Positions 36,786-45,605 of a stretch of 64,000 bases of DNA are shown in pieces (the stretch's first letter is position 1; each line of letters opens with the position of its first letter). The DNA is from Lachancea thermotolerans CBS 6340 (taxonomy: Eukaryota > Ascomycota > Saccharomycetes > Saccharomycetales > Saccharomycetaceae), in assembly GCF_000142805.1 (NCBI RefSeq), contig NC_013080.1:434001-498000 (forward strand). The letters are read 5' to 3'. The position numbers and the translations under genes were made by a program. The notes below the pieces were generated by a model. It had not been told where the DNA came from. It ran no database searches and saw only the letters and a list, made by a program, of their open reading frames with translations.

Positions 36786-37089
36786 TACGCGCTAAACGAA
36801 TATACATGCTATGTGATGAGGTTACGATATGGATTATGATTATTTATAATATCTTTTTTTTTGGACAAATTGGGTACTATTTTGTTTGGTTTCCGAAGGG
36901 TGGAGCTATCTTCATGCGATCCCACACCCATACTGCTTACCGATGCTGTAACGATACTAACGACCTTTTTTTTGATTGTAAAAAGCACGAAAGGCGGCCG
37001 AGCGCAAGGCGCGCTTCAGCTGGCCCGCTGCGCTACACTTATTAAATACAAGCGTAAATAGACAAACATATTCCGAGTTCATTAGCGGC
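36786..37089. other. Gene-free interval HAP4-SNZ1 (304 bp)
   Basis: Convergent 3' ends. It is AT-rich near HAP4 with a T run that could serve 3'-end formation. Nothing else recognised. Confidence 0.6.
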
Positions 37090-37977
37090 TCACCACCCGA
37101 CCTCGGAGAGGCGGATGCCGTTGCCCTTGTTGATGCTGTCGATGCTGACGCCGGCCATGAGGTCACCGAGATCCGTAGAGACCTCAAGCAGCTTCATGGG
37201 GTCTTCGTAGTGGGTGGTGGCCTGTACGATGGCACGCGCCAGCTTATCGGGGTTCGACGACTTGAAGATCCCGGAACCGACAAAGACACCGTCGCAGCCC
37301 AGCTGCATGAGCAGCGCGGCGTCCGCTGGCGTGGCGACGCCACCGGCGGCGAAGTTCACCACGGGCAGCTTGCCACGGCTGAGAACGTCCTTCAGCAGCT
37401 CCACGGGGACACGCAGCTCCTTAGCATGTGCCTCGAGCTCCTCGGCCGTGCGTAGATTCTCCTTGGCCCAGGCGATCTCAGCGCGGATCTGTGTGATGTG
37501 CTTGACCGCCTCGCTCACGTCACCCGTGCCGGCCTCGCCCTTGGTGCGGATCATTGCCGCGCCCTCGCTGATGCGGCGCAGCGCCTCGCCCAGGTTCTTG
37601 GCTCCGCACACGTAAGGCACAGTGAACTCACTCTTGCGGATGTGGTTCTGCTTGTCCGCAGGCGTCAGCACCTCACTCTCATCGATGTAGTCGATTTGCA
37701 GCGCCTGCAGGATCTGTGCCTCCACTGTGTGACCGATACGCACTTTGGCCATCACCGGGATCGACACCGCAGCCATGATCTCGCGCACCATTTTAGGGTC
37801 CGACATCCGGCATACTTGGCCCGACTTGCGCATGTCAGCGGGGATGCGCTCCAGCGCCATCACCGCGCACGCACCTGCGCGCTCTGCGATCACGGCTTGC
37901 TCCGCGTTCACGACGTCCATGATCACGCCGCCCTTCAACATCTGCGCCAAACCGGCCTTAACTTTAAACTCTGACAT
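37090..37977 (-). CDS. SNZ1: Pyridoxal 5'-phosphate synthase subunit Snz1 (PdxS)
   Basis: This 295-residue protein (S. cerevisiae 297) is the synthase half of the DXP-independent vitamin B6 pathway. It makes PLP from ribose-5-phosphate, glyceraldehyde-3-phosphate and ammonia supplied by Sno1. Catalytic Asp21 ([11 protein letters not shown]) and Schiff-base Lys78 (MAKVRIGH) are present, with the second lysine in [10 protein letters not shown] near 146 and the phosphate loops [10 protein letters not shown] and [12 protein letters not shown]. It is divergent from SNO1 across 566 bp, as in S. cerevisiae (YMR096W/YMR095C). A TATAAG box on the minus strand at 38047-38052 is ~70 bases upstream of its ATG. 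Confidence 0.97.
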   Translation of the reverse strand: MSEFKVKAGLAQMLKGGVIMDVVNAEQAVIAERAGACAVMALERIPADMRKSGQVCRMSDPKMVREIMAAVSIPVMAKVRIGHTVEAQILQALQIDYIDESEVLTPADKQNHIRKSEFTVPYVCGAKNLGEALRRISEGAAMIRTKGEAGTGDVSEAVKHITQIRAEIAWAKENLRTAEELEAHAKELRVPVELLKDVLSRGKLPVVNFAAGGVATPADAALLMQLGCDGVFVGSGIFKSSNPDKLARAIVQATTHYEDPMKLLEVSTDLGDLMAGVSIDSINKGNGIRLSEVGW

Positions 37978-38210
37978 TGCTCGTTGGTATGAGAAACTCT
38001 GACTCCACGCTTGAACTCCCTCCAGCTATGGCCCGCGCGCCAGCCTCTTATACACCAAATCCAAGCTGACTCGGCCTCGCTGCTCGCGGGCAAGTGCTCG
38101 CGCATTCCACGAACGGCCTTTCACGCTGGACTCAGGCGCCTTCAACCGCGGTGCGGCGAACTCAACTGTGTCATAGCCCTTGTCGGCGCCCGCTATGCAT
38201 CAGAGTCCAC

Positions 38211-38230
38211 GCCCGCGCCCGCGCCCGCGC
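38211..38230. repeat. GCCCGC hexanucleotide repeat
   Basis: About three tandem copies of GCCCGC in the SNZ1-SNO1 promoter. Confidence 0.7.
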
Positions 38231-38496
38231 CTGCCTGATGCTACGCTCGCACCTGCCTGCGTGCTCTCACGCCTGCTTGTGCGCTCTGTCGCTTACTCAC
38301 CCGCGCCTCGCACTCCGCAATGCTCGCATATAAGAACACCGAGCCGTGCCAGCCACAAAGAGACTGGCCTGCATACACTCCCTCGTGAGCCATCTCCACG
38401 CCCAACTCGTTCACCTTCCTTACTGGGCCAGTATATTCACGACTGCCGTTCCAACACCTTCAGTGCTAGCGCCGCGCGCAAATATAGAAGTTTGAC

Positions 38497-38512
38497 TGAG
38501 TCATCTGAGTCA
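38497..38512. promoter_or_regulatory. Two adjacent Gcn4 sites next to SNO1
   Basis: Two copies of TGAGTCA, at 38497-38503 and 38506-38512, two bases apart. They end 31 bases before the SNO1 ATG, which is close, so they may act mainly on SNZ1 or overlap the SNO1 start region. Confidence 0.7.
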
Positions 38513-38543
38513 ACATCCATGCAGCTCCCCACATCTAATTCTC

Positions 38544-39308
38544 ATGTCACGTGTGAAAAGCAGCATCGCTTCATACGAAACAAAGTGTGTCACTTCAGAC
38601 GCCAACAACATCGCTCATAACGGAAAGTCACGCACCGTCGGCGTCCTCGCCCTGCAAGGTGCCTTCGCCGAGCACGTGGAATACCTCGAGGCATGCATCG
38701 CTCAACACGGGTACCCAGTTCACGTGATGCCGGTTCGCACGGCCGCGCAGCTGGAACGCTGTGATGCCCTTGTGATCCCGGGCGGGGAGTCCACAGCTAT
38801 GACGCAGATTGCGAGCCGAATGGGTCTGCACGAAGCGCTCGCGCGCTTCGTGCAAGACCCGCGTCGGTCAGTCTGGGGCACGTGCGCAGGGCTAATCCTG
38901 CTGGCGCGCGAGGCCGCGGACGCGGCGCCGGCAGCGGCGCCGCAGCGGCCGGCAGCGCTGGTGGAGCCGCTAAAGGCGCTCGAGGTGGCTGTGCGGCGGA
39001 ACGCGTTCGGGCGGCAGGCTCAGTCGTTTGTCGCGACGTGCGACTTTTCGGCGTTTCTAGGCCCTAGCGAGACGCAGGGTTTCCCCGCGGTGTTTATCCG
39101 GGCGCCCGTGATTGATCACGTGATAGACCCCGAGCGTGTGGAAGTGCTTCACCGGCTGGCGGGCGCTGACGGCGCGCCGGGTACGGGGCCCATTGTGGCG
39201 GTGCGACAGGGCCGGATACTCGGCACGTCGTTCCACCCGGAGCTGGCGGACGACACGCGATTCCACGACTGGTTTCTACGGGACTTCGTACTGGGTGATC
39301 ATAAATAA
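38544..39308 (+). CDS. SNO1: Pyridoxal 5'-phosphate synthase glutaminase subunit Sno1 (PdxT)
   Basis: This 254-residue class I glutamine amidotransferase (S. cerevisiae 224) releases ammonia from glutamine for Snz1. The domain begins TVGVLALQGAFAEH at residue 31. The oxyanion loop is GGESTAM (81-86), the nucleophile Cys114 is in WGTCAGLILL, and the His-Glu pair is in SFHPELADD (His231, Glu233). Compared with the yeast homologue it has a ~25-residue N-terminal extension and an Ala/Pro-rich insert at residues ~123-140 right after the nucleophile elbow. The ATG at 38544 is the only one before the domain. Very GC-rich. Confidence 0.94.
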   Translation: MSRVKSSIASYETKCVTSDANNIAHNGKSRTVGVLALQGAFAEHVEYLEACIAQHGYPVHVMPVRTAAQLERCDALVIPGGESTAMTQIASRMGLHEALARFVQDPRRSVWGTCAGLILLAREAADAAPAAAPQRPAALVEPLKALEVAVRRNAFGRQAQSFVATCDFSAFLGPSETQGFPAVFIRAPVIDHVIDPERVEVLHRLAGADGAPGTGPIVAVRQGRILGTSFHPELADDTRFHDWFLRDFVLGDHK

Positions 39309-39448
39309 TACGCACATACTGTATCACGTGACGAGCTTCGCACCACCCAGGCGTCTGCACCACGCTTGCGCAGCGCTGGCCACTGTCCTTTAGTCTCGTT
39401 GTCTATACCTTGTTAACCGTTATTTCGCCGTCCGTCCGTCTGTGTATA

Positions 39449-39468
39449 TGTGTGTGTGTGTGTGTGTG
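39449..39468. repeat. (TG)10 microsatellite
   Basis: Ten tandem TG units in the convergent SNO1-CTF13 spacer, preceded by CCGT repeats (39428-39442). Confidence 0.9.
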
Positions 39469-39486
39469 AGTGTGAATGCGGCGCGC

Positions 39487-40689
39487 CTACACAAACGTGA
39501 TCCGGGAAACCATCGACCTCCAGCAATAGAAGCGCGCCCCGCGCCACGCTCGCGGCACAACTGGCGCTCTATCGATCTCGCGCACATTGATTAGCTGCAA
39601 GCAGCTCAGCCGCCCATAGATTTCCCATAGTAACGCTTGGCATCTTAGTAGCACTTCCTCGCCCATAGCCGCTCGGTCCACTTGCCACACCGCGGGCTCT
39701 CCGGCCCGCGGCGGATTTGAGCAAACCAAACACGATTCTGGCAGCTCAGCTTCCACTGTTCGCTGTTCCCACCATTTTAGTTTATCAATGTTTTCCAGCC
39801 GCAGCCATCGGCAGCCCAGTGGCAGCATCGTGCGCGTGAGGTCCAGCTCACGCACCTTACTTAGTTTTATCCTCGATACGTGATCCCACCGCGTGAAGTC
39901 TGCAATGTTACGCTTCCCTCCTATGCTTGCACAGCGCTCAACCAACAATTGCGAAACGCGCTTCCTGACCACATAGCCAATCGTACGCCCTGGGTGGTCT
40001 CGTACACCATGAAAGTTTACCACCCTCTCAAACAACATCTGGCCCACAACCCTCACACTTTCTAGCCCGCGCAGCGCCTCTAAGTTTGCGACCATTTGCA
40101 AAATTGTTTCTTCGCTGGCCGAGTCCTCGTCTTGGTAAAACACGACACTATTGACCAGATCCAATAGCTCAAGCTTTTGTAGAGCCCTCACTACCGATGG
40201 TGCCTCCGCGCCTTCATCCAAATGCGCGGTGTTCATCGTGACCCTAGGTCTAAACTCACTGTCTATGAACTTGTGGTATTCCTTGATCTGGTACTGAACC
40301 TGTAAGACCCCTTCGCGGCTGAACATGGCCAACTTCGCCTCCGATCCTACTACGATCCACTCGAGCTCAGTGAGCTTCCCGTCAAGTTCTCGGTTCATTC
40401 GCATGTAGTCTAATGTTATGCTGTCGTAGCGCAAACACTCCATATATTCAAGCCAGAGATCCACGAATCCAGGAAGATATTCAAAGAGCTCAACGAACTT
40501 GTGCAGCTTGGTCCAGAGTTCCCTGTTTCGTTTCCTTTTCTTGTTAACCTTGTACACTGGATACGCTTCCGCGAAGAGCTCGTAGTTTGTAGGTGGTCTA
40601 AGCTGTGTCAATTGGCCATTCATGTGCCAATAAACTTGCTTACGCAGTGAAACTGGCAATGCCAAGAACTGTGCCGGCTCGAAAGCCAT
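39487..40689 (-). CDS. CTF13: Kinetochore CBF3 subunit Ctf13 (F-box protein)
   Basis: This 400-residue protein (S. cerevisiae 478) is the F-box subunit of CBF3, which binds the CDEIII element of point centromeres with Ndc10, Cep3 and Skp1. The F-box-like N-terminus reads PAQFLALPVSLRKQVYWH. Conserved blocks are LFEYLPGFVDLWLEYMECLRYD, NFHGVRDHPGRTIGYVVRKR and ADFTRWDHVSRIKLSKVRELDL, matching the homologue position by position. It lacks the long acidic insert of the S. cerevisiae protein. I start at 40689 (MAFEPAQF); 16 codons upstream are open but would run into SLD2. Its presence implies point centromeres in this species. Confidence 0.9.
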   Translation of the reverse strand: MAFEPAQFLALPVSLRKQVYWHMNGQLTQLRPPTNYELFAEAYPVYKVNKKRKRNRELWTKLHKFVELFEYLPGFVDLWLEYMECLRYDSITLDYMRMNRELDGKLTELEWIVVGSEAKLAMFSREGVLQVQYQIKEYHKFIDSEFRPRVTMNTAHLDEGAEAPSVVRALQKLELLDLVNSVVFYQDEDSASEETILQMVANLEALRGLESVRVVGQMLFERVVNFHGVRDHPGRTIGYVVRKRVSQLLVERCASIGGKRNIADFTRWDHVSRIKLSKVRELDLTRTMLPLGCRWLRLENIDKLKWWEQRTVEAELPESCLVCSNPPRAGEPAVWQVDRAAMGEEVLLRCQALLWEIYGRLSCLQLINVREIDRAPVVPRAWRGARFYCWRSMVSRITFV

Positions 40690-40798
40690 GTTTCCAAACC
40701 TTACTCTCCTGCGCGCTAATACATCTTTGGATATCAATAAGCCAAAATTTCACGATTTTAGCGATGAGCTCACCAAGAATATAATCAACAGATTGAAC

Positions 40799-41833
40799 AT
40801 GGACATGGGCCAGCTGAAGCTGGAACTCAAGCGGTTCGAGAAGCAGTTCCAGCGCAAGTACAAGAGACTTCCAGCTCGTGACGATGTACGTGCTCTACCG
40901 GAAATCAAGGAAAAATACAAGCAGTACTCCGCGTTCCAGCTTGCAAGGCAGCGAAAAGACGCAGCGCCCAATGTGGGAGCGACGCCTCGCCGCTATGAGG
41001 GAGGAACACCTCGCCGCCATGAAGAAGTAGAATTAGGGCCCACGCCACAGATATACGGTAAAGCCATAAGTCTCTTTGAAATGAAACTTTCCCCGTTGAA
41101 GCCTGTAACAGTGGTGTCGCCACAGGCATCCAGTCACTCGCCACAAGCGGTAACCACAGAGGTTCATCAAGTCACTACTGCCGAAATCCATCAGTTTAAA
41201 TCCCAACCAGACCTTTCTTTGACTCCAAAGCGCTCCCCCAAGAAAACAACTTACGGGCCTAACTCCCCAATGAAATTTGACAACGTTCAGCTCTCGGTTC
41301 ACACCCCTAGACGCAATTTGCGCGCTTTACTAGATGACAGCGTTAACGACACGACCGGAAGCCCGTCTCCGATAATCAAAAGGCCCCCTGGCAAGCCATT
41401 ACGACAAATCCTTGAGGAACACGAGAAACTTATGGAAGATTTAGAAGAGATGAGCGACGAGGAGGTAGTACGCGCTAACGTCAAGGACATTTTTCAGGAC
41501 GATTCTGATGCGACAGAAGATGAAGAGACGGACGAAGCTATGCTGATCAAGAAGCCCAAACGTAAGCACATCTTAAGACCAGCGAAGAATGCGCTGGCCG
41601 CACAACAGCCTTTCCAAGTGAACATTCACGAAGAGATGGAGCGCCTCAAGCAACAAGCCGCGAGCGGTATTGATGGCACGATTCCTGTAAAAAAACCAGC
41701 GTCAGATGCGAAAGCCAGTAACCCGAAGACGAGGCGTGGGAACAGAAAATACAATCTGGTTAGCAACAACTTCCGTCGTCTGAAACTCCCGAAAGCCAAG
41801 GGCAAAGGCGGGAAGAGGTGGGGCCGCAGGTGA
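40799..41833 (+). CDS. SLD2: DNA replication initiation factor Sld2
   Basis: This 344-residue protein (S. cerevisiae 453) is phosphorylated by CDK and then binds Dpb11, allowing CMG helicase activation. The start region DMGQLKLELKRFEKQFQRKYKRLPARDDV aligns with the S. cerevisiae N-terminus, so I use the ATG at 40799 (40805 is also possible). Upstream ATG at 40688 is in frame but overlaps the CTF13 start codon. The Sld2 signature GPTPQIYGKAISLFEMKLSPLKP is near residue 80. Many S/T-P sites follow. The C-terminus is basic (PKAKGKGGKRWGRR), as in the DNA-binding tail of the family. Counterpart YKL108W. Confidence 0.87.
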   Translation: MDMGQLKLELKRFEKQFQRKYKRLPARDDVRALPEIKEKYKQYSAFQLARQRKDAAPNVGATPRRYEGGTPRRHEEVELGPTPQIYGKAISLFEMKLSPLKPVTVVSPQASSHSPQAVTTEVHQVTTAEIHQFKSQPDLSLTPKRSPKKTTYGPNSPMKFDNVQLSVHTPRRNLRALLDDSVNDTTGSPSPIIKRPPGKPLRQILEEHEKLMEDLEEMSDEEVVRANVKDIFQDDSDATEDEETDEAMLIKKPKRKHILRPAKNALAAQQPFQVNIHEEMERLKQQAASGIDGTIPVKKPASDAKASNPKTRRGNRKYNLVSNNFRRLKLPKAKGKGGKRWGRR

Positions 41834-41916
41834 CGGTTTTCTGTGCTTACGAATTGGAAAGGCGCTATGATGCAGGGTTGAAAGTTTATATTACATATAT
41901 ATAGAATCGGTAGATA

Positions 41917-43440
41917 TTAACTCACCAGTAGTTGCAGCATCCCCTCGATTTTCTGCGCTTCCTCCGCACGGTGGACCTCCTGCTTGACTTTGTCTTTGAG
42001 TGCCACGATCATTTCCTCTAAAACAGAAGATTTGGCAATCAAGTCGCCGTAAAGTTCGAGAACCACTGCCACCCAGTCCGCTACAACAGTGGCGCTTCTG
42101 ACGTCTTCGATACCGCGTAAACACCAATTTAGCAAGGGTTCGAGTGAGGATTCATCTCTTCCTATCAGCGCAACTCTAATCTTACCTCTTCTACGAAGCT
42201 CGTGCAATGCTGTGAGCGTTAACTCTTTAGCCATTCCGGATACAAATGCAGCATCCAGGGCCTCTGCCCATTTAAACTGGTTCATGTGACGCTCAAATGC
42301 CCGAAGCTTACGTTGAGGTCTCGTTTTATCATTGTGTATAATATGCTCTTGGTCGCCTGCATATTCCGAGCCTCTCATCATTCTTTGAAAGTTGGAGCTC
42401 TTAGCAACCTTTTCAATATCGATTTTCTCGCTCTTTTCTGCCCTTCTCTTTGTTCTGATAGCCAACAGACCAGAAGACAAACCAGCAACAAGATGCTTGT
42501 TGCCTTGAGCATTTCCTGGAGAGACAGCGCAACTGAGGACTGGGGACGAGAACTTCCAGCCAAACTTGACTTTGTATCCGTCCAGTGGGTCAAAAACCTT
42601 GACATGGCCATCTAATGACGATGCCACAAGTGTAGAGCTCATAGGAGAGTCTTCCATCAGCTCAACATGGTCTAGGCACGTCACAGTCTTTGCAAAATTT
42701 ACTCTCTCCAACAGCTGCCTTTGCGCAGTCAGATCCCATACCTTAAATTTGGGGCCTCCGCAGGAAACAAGCTGTGTAGGTGAAACAGCAATTACATCCT
42801 CGACTGGCATGCCTTGCACCAAGGTGGTTGCTGCCTCGTTACTTCTGGTATCGAAAAGTCTCACGAAGCCGTCATACGAACCAGTGACAACCAGATGCGG
42901 CGCTTGCGGGACCATGCACACACTCCGTACGTAGTCCGCGGCTCCCGTAAGCTCCACTTGCGGTTCTTGAGCTTGAGTTATGTCCCAGACTCTGACAACA
43001 CGGTCATCGCTCGCCGTAACCAACGTCCTACTGTCTGCTGGGTGAAATTTGGCAACGTGCGTAGGATGCGACGATGCAGCTATCGATACAAGTTGGGTGC
43101 GAGGGTTGTAGGAGTCGTAGATAGACACACGTCCTGTAGCATCTCCCATTGCCAAAAGCTTACCATCCTGGCGAAACGAGGCTGAATATACAACGTCTTT
43201 GAATCGCGAGAACGTCTTTATCACTTGCCTTGTACGAGAAGAGAACAGCTGGACTCTTGTGGAAGAAGTGATCGCGAAGTCATTGGGGTGCGTAGGGTTG
43301 AAAGAGATGCTTGTCACACTGTTGTGCTCTTTGACCAGTTGAGTTGAACCATATGATCTCCAGTACCTTTGTTCAGGAGTAGTTTGCTCCGGTAAGACCG
43401 GAGCACGCACCAGCGTAGCTCTGGGCCGACTAGAAGACAT
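41917..43440 (-). CDS. UTP15: U3 snoRNP/t-UTP subunit Utp15
   Basis: This 507-residue nucleolar protein (S. cerevisiae 513) belongs to the t-UTP (UTP-A) subcomplex of the small-subunit processome and supports rRNA transcription and early 18S processing. WD40 repeats fill residues ~40-330 (VTSISFNPTHPNDFAITSS, VYSASFRQDGKLLAMGDATGRVSIYD, AKFHPADSRTLVTASDDRVVRVWD). The C-terminal UTP15 domain is at ~355-505 (NQFKWAEALDAAFVSGMAKELTLTALHELRRRGK). PAC and RRPE-like motifs lie within 60 bases upstream, matching the ribosome-biogenesis regulon. Counterpart YMR093W. Confidence 0.95.
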   Translation of the reverse strand: MSSSRPRATLVRAPVLPEQTTPEQRYWRSYGSTQLVKEHNSVTSISFNPTHPNDFAITSSTRVQLFSSRTRQVIKTFSRFKDVVYSASFRQDGKLLAMGDATGRVSIYDSYNPRTQLVSIAASSHPTHVAKFHPADSRTLVTASDDRVVRVWDITQAQEPQVELTGAADYVRSVCMVPQAPHLVVTGSYDGFVRLFDTRSNEAATTLVQGMPVEDVIAVSPTQLVSCGGPKFKVWDLTAQRQLLERVNFAKTVTCLDHVELMEDSPMSSTLVASSLDGHVKVFDPLDGYKVKFGWKFSSPVLSCAVSPGNAQGNKHLVAGLSSGLLAIRTKRRAEKSEKIDIEKVAKSSNFQRMMRGSEYAGDQEHIIHNDKTRPQRKLRAFERHMNQFKWAEALDAAFVSGMAKELTLTALHELRRRGKIRVALIGRDESSLEPLLNWCLRGIEDVRSATVVADWVAVVLELYGDLIAKSSVLEEMIVALKDKVKQEVHRAEEAQKIEGMLQLLVS

Positions 43441-43471
43441 GTCTGCTCAGTTGCGCTTAGCTCTTCTCAAG

Positions 43472-43480
43472 CGATGAGCT
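43472..43480. promoter_or_regulatory. PAC motif upstream of UTP15
   Basis: GCGATGAGC matches the PAC element bound by Dot6/Tod6, 32 bases upstream of the UTP15 ATG. Confidence 0.65.
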
Positions 43481-43485
43481 TCTCA

Positions 43486-43495
43486 AAATTTTTTA
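43486..43495. promoter_or_regulatory. RRPE-like motif upstream of UTP15
   Basis: AAAATTTTTT fits the ribosomal RNA processing element and sits next to the PAC motif, the usual pairing in ribosome-biogenesis genes. Confidence 0.55.
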
Positions 43496-45605
43496 CATTA
43501 TGGAAATTCATTTTCTTCCGAGGCCTGCTCACAAGATCCCATGATGATTCGATCACATGACAAAAACTTGAGCCGAGAGGGCGCTTCAGTTGATATCTGG
43601 CGAAGGTGAGCTTCTTGCGAGCCGAACTGTAGCCAATTATGGCGATCTGGAGTTTTCGGTTTACGGGAATTGCAGCTGGCTCTAACGCTTCGAAGTCGAC
43701 AACTGAGGAAGTTAGCTATTTGTGACGGCCTACGCAAAGGCCCAAAGCCTTATGTGAACCCCACCTCTGCGACAGCTTTACCCTGTAAGCCGTTGATTAG
43801 AATGAAAAAGCCCTCCAATCTAGGCCATACAAACTCGAGTGTGAAAACTCATTTACGAGCTTTGGGAGGGCACAAGTTCTGAAGGTTGGGTTAAGCAAAT
43901 CCTCGATAAGGAGCAAGCTAGCAGGTCAAGATACAACACATCTTTAGGCTATTTCCGATTTTTACGCTTTTCAACTACCGAAAGAGGCTTTCCGGAACAC
44001 CAGATCAAGGTCACAGCGCGCGGGTAGATACAATTCCCATTTTGGACACCCCAGCTGCTTTCCTTACGGGCTCCAGGTATTAACTCTCTTATCGTTCTTA
44101 AGTTAAGGAGAGACTGAACTAGGCGTTGCTCTTTAATACTGCTCACCCATGGTGTGAATAATCAAAGCTCCTAAAATCTCAAGTTACATGGCGGCAGGGA
44201 CACTCTAGCCGCCAAAGAAAAGCTCGAAACCACGAATGAAGCGTATAATCCGTCCTTAGTAATCACAAGGAGTACAGTTTTAACCTGTTTCCCTTGGCGG
44301 CTACTTTTGATTGACTATTGGGCCCTGCGCACCCAATTTATCAACTTAAGAACTCTTCATACACCTGCCGCATTCTGGTAGCTTTCTGCTGTAAAAAAAA
44401 ATTGAAGCTGAAGCAAACAAGTCAGTTGGCCATGTTGAGAGACTGGTATAATGACCAACAACACTTTGAGCATAATGTTGAGCGATTTCAAAATTCAAAT
44501 TTGTTTAGAAGCCGGCACTGCCGCTAAACCCATGGTTACGTTGACGGTACAAGCTATTATAAATCCCATATTTCAAAAAGGAAGTTTAGCAAGTTCTTCA
44601 TCGAATATACCCAGTTTAATGCGCCAGTGCTGAGAGAGGATATTTTGCTTATTTACACCTCAGAATAGAGTACCAAGCTGTCTGTGGCGCCGCAAGTGCA
44701 ATAATTTCGCTCTCAATATCTAATCCTCGAGCGTCAAAAGCGAAGCCGTGCATATGAAACGCCTTGAGCAGAATAAACCATTTACGCCTTGGTTTTTTGT
44801 GTATTCCACGGACTTGCGGAAGATGCAACAATGCAAGGTTCGGTCCTTATAATAATGCCTTGCTTTTGCTAGCGTCACAAACACAACTCCAGGCGAAAGG
44901 CACATTAACGGAATTAAACTGTTAGAAGTATTTTGATAAACAAGCGATTAATTCCTAAGAAATGGTTCAAACATCGATATTTACCAATCTGGTAAAAACT
45001 CATATCCCCATCGCATAAGCAAATTAAGATACTTTTGACGCTGAACTCGGTTTTATTGAACATCTGCCTGTGGACATTTCTTTATTTCATCCAAACCTTG
45101 TATATGCACGCGGCCGGAAAGTCCCGAGGGTCCCCTGGTGAACTCTATGACAGAATTGTTGCCTAAATTATATTCACTCTTTTGCGCCTTCCTCAATAAA
45201 TAGTTTGAATATCATGCGCAATAAGCAGTGAAGGTGGGAAATTGCCTCCTTAGCACACTGCCTATTTTGATATTAAGCTGCCACTTAACCGAGCTGCGTG
45301 GGCGCACAACAGACCATCGGTAAAACCTCTTTTAAAGCACCTACTCTAGAAAAACGCGCGTAACTGCCTCGAAGTGGTAAACTTGGAAGCCCAGAGGTTC
45401 AAGAAACTCTCTTCGATGGCGGTACGCTAGCCGATTGGGGGGCACCGTAGCGCCTCGACTTCATTACGCCTTTAAAACCAGTGCTTGTTAGGCGCTCTGT
45501 TTTTCGTCGGGAGTGCTATTTCAATTAGATAGGGTCGTGACAAACACAGACTACCTTCCACTCCTTTAGAGAAAGCACGTAAAACAAGGCATTGAGTCAA
45601 TCCAA

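Larger units (their letters stand above)
37978..38543. other. SNZ1-SNO1 divergent promoter
   Basis: GC-rich promoter with minus-strand TATAAG (38047-38052) for SNZ1, plus-strand TATAAG (38329-38334) probably for SNO1, a GCCCGC hexamer repeat (38211-38230) and two Gcn4 sites near SNO1. In S. cerevisiae the pair is co-regulated, including by Gcn4 and by vitamin limitation. Confidence 0.7.
43441..45605. other. Largest gene-free interval, UTP15-AIP1 (2.2 kb)
   Basis: It holds the divergent promoters of UTP15 and AIP1 at its ends. The middle ~1.8 kb has only short ORFs (up to 70 codons) with no homology I recognise, ordinary base composition, no tRNA-like B box in a fold, and no LTR ends. A local inverted repeat GCCCTCC (43810-43816) / GGAGGGC (43864-43870) is visible. 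A non-coding RNA or a decayed gene could be here, but I cannot support either. Confidence 0.6.

Noticed and set aside
39428-39480. TG-rich tract as a possible internal telomere-like repeat
   Set aside because: It is a simple (TG)10 run with CCGT units, not the longer irregular repeat unit of yeast telomeres.
43552-43559. ATCACATG resembles a CDEI centromere element
   Set aside because: No AT-rich CDEII block or CDEIII (TTCCGAA core) follows at suitable distance, and this locus is not near centromere genes in the syntenic S. cerevisiae arms.
44318-44527. 69-codon ORF in the large spacer
   Set aside because: No homology recognised, no codon bias visible, and length expected by chance.
45113-45160. 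GGAAAGTCCCGAGGG followed by ACAGAA resembles conserved region I of RNase MRP/P RNA
   Set aside because: I could not find the pairing partner (CGGGA-type region V) at the right distance, nor Pol II/III signals that define such a gene. It is a short motif that can arise by chance.
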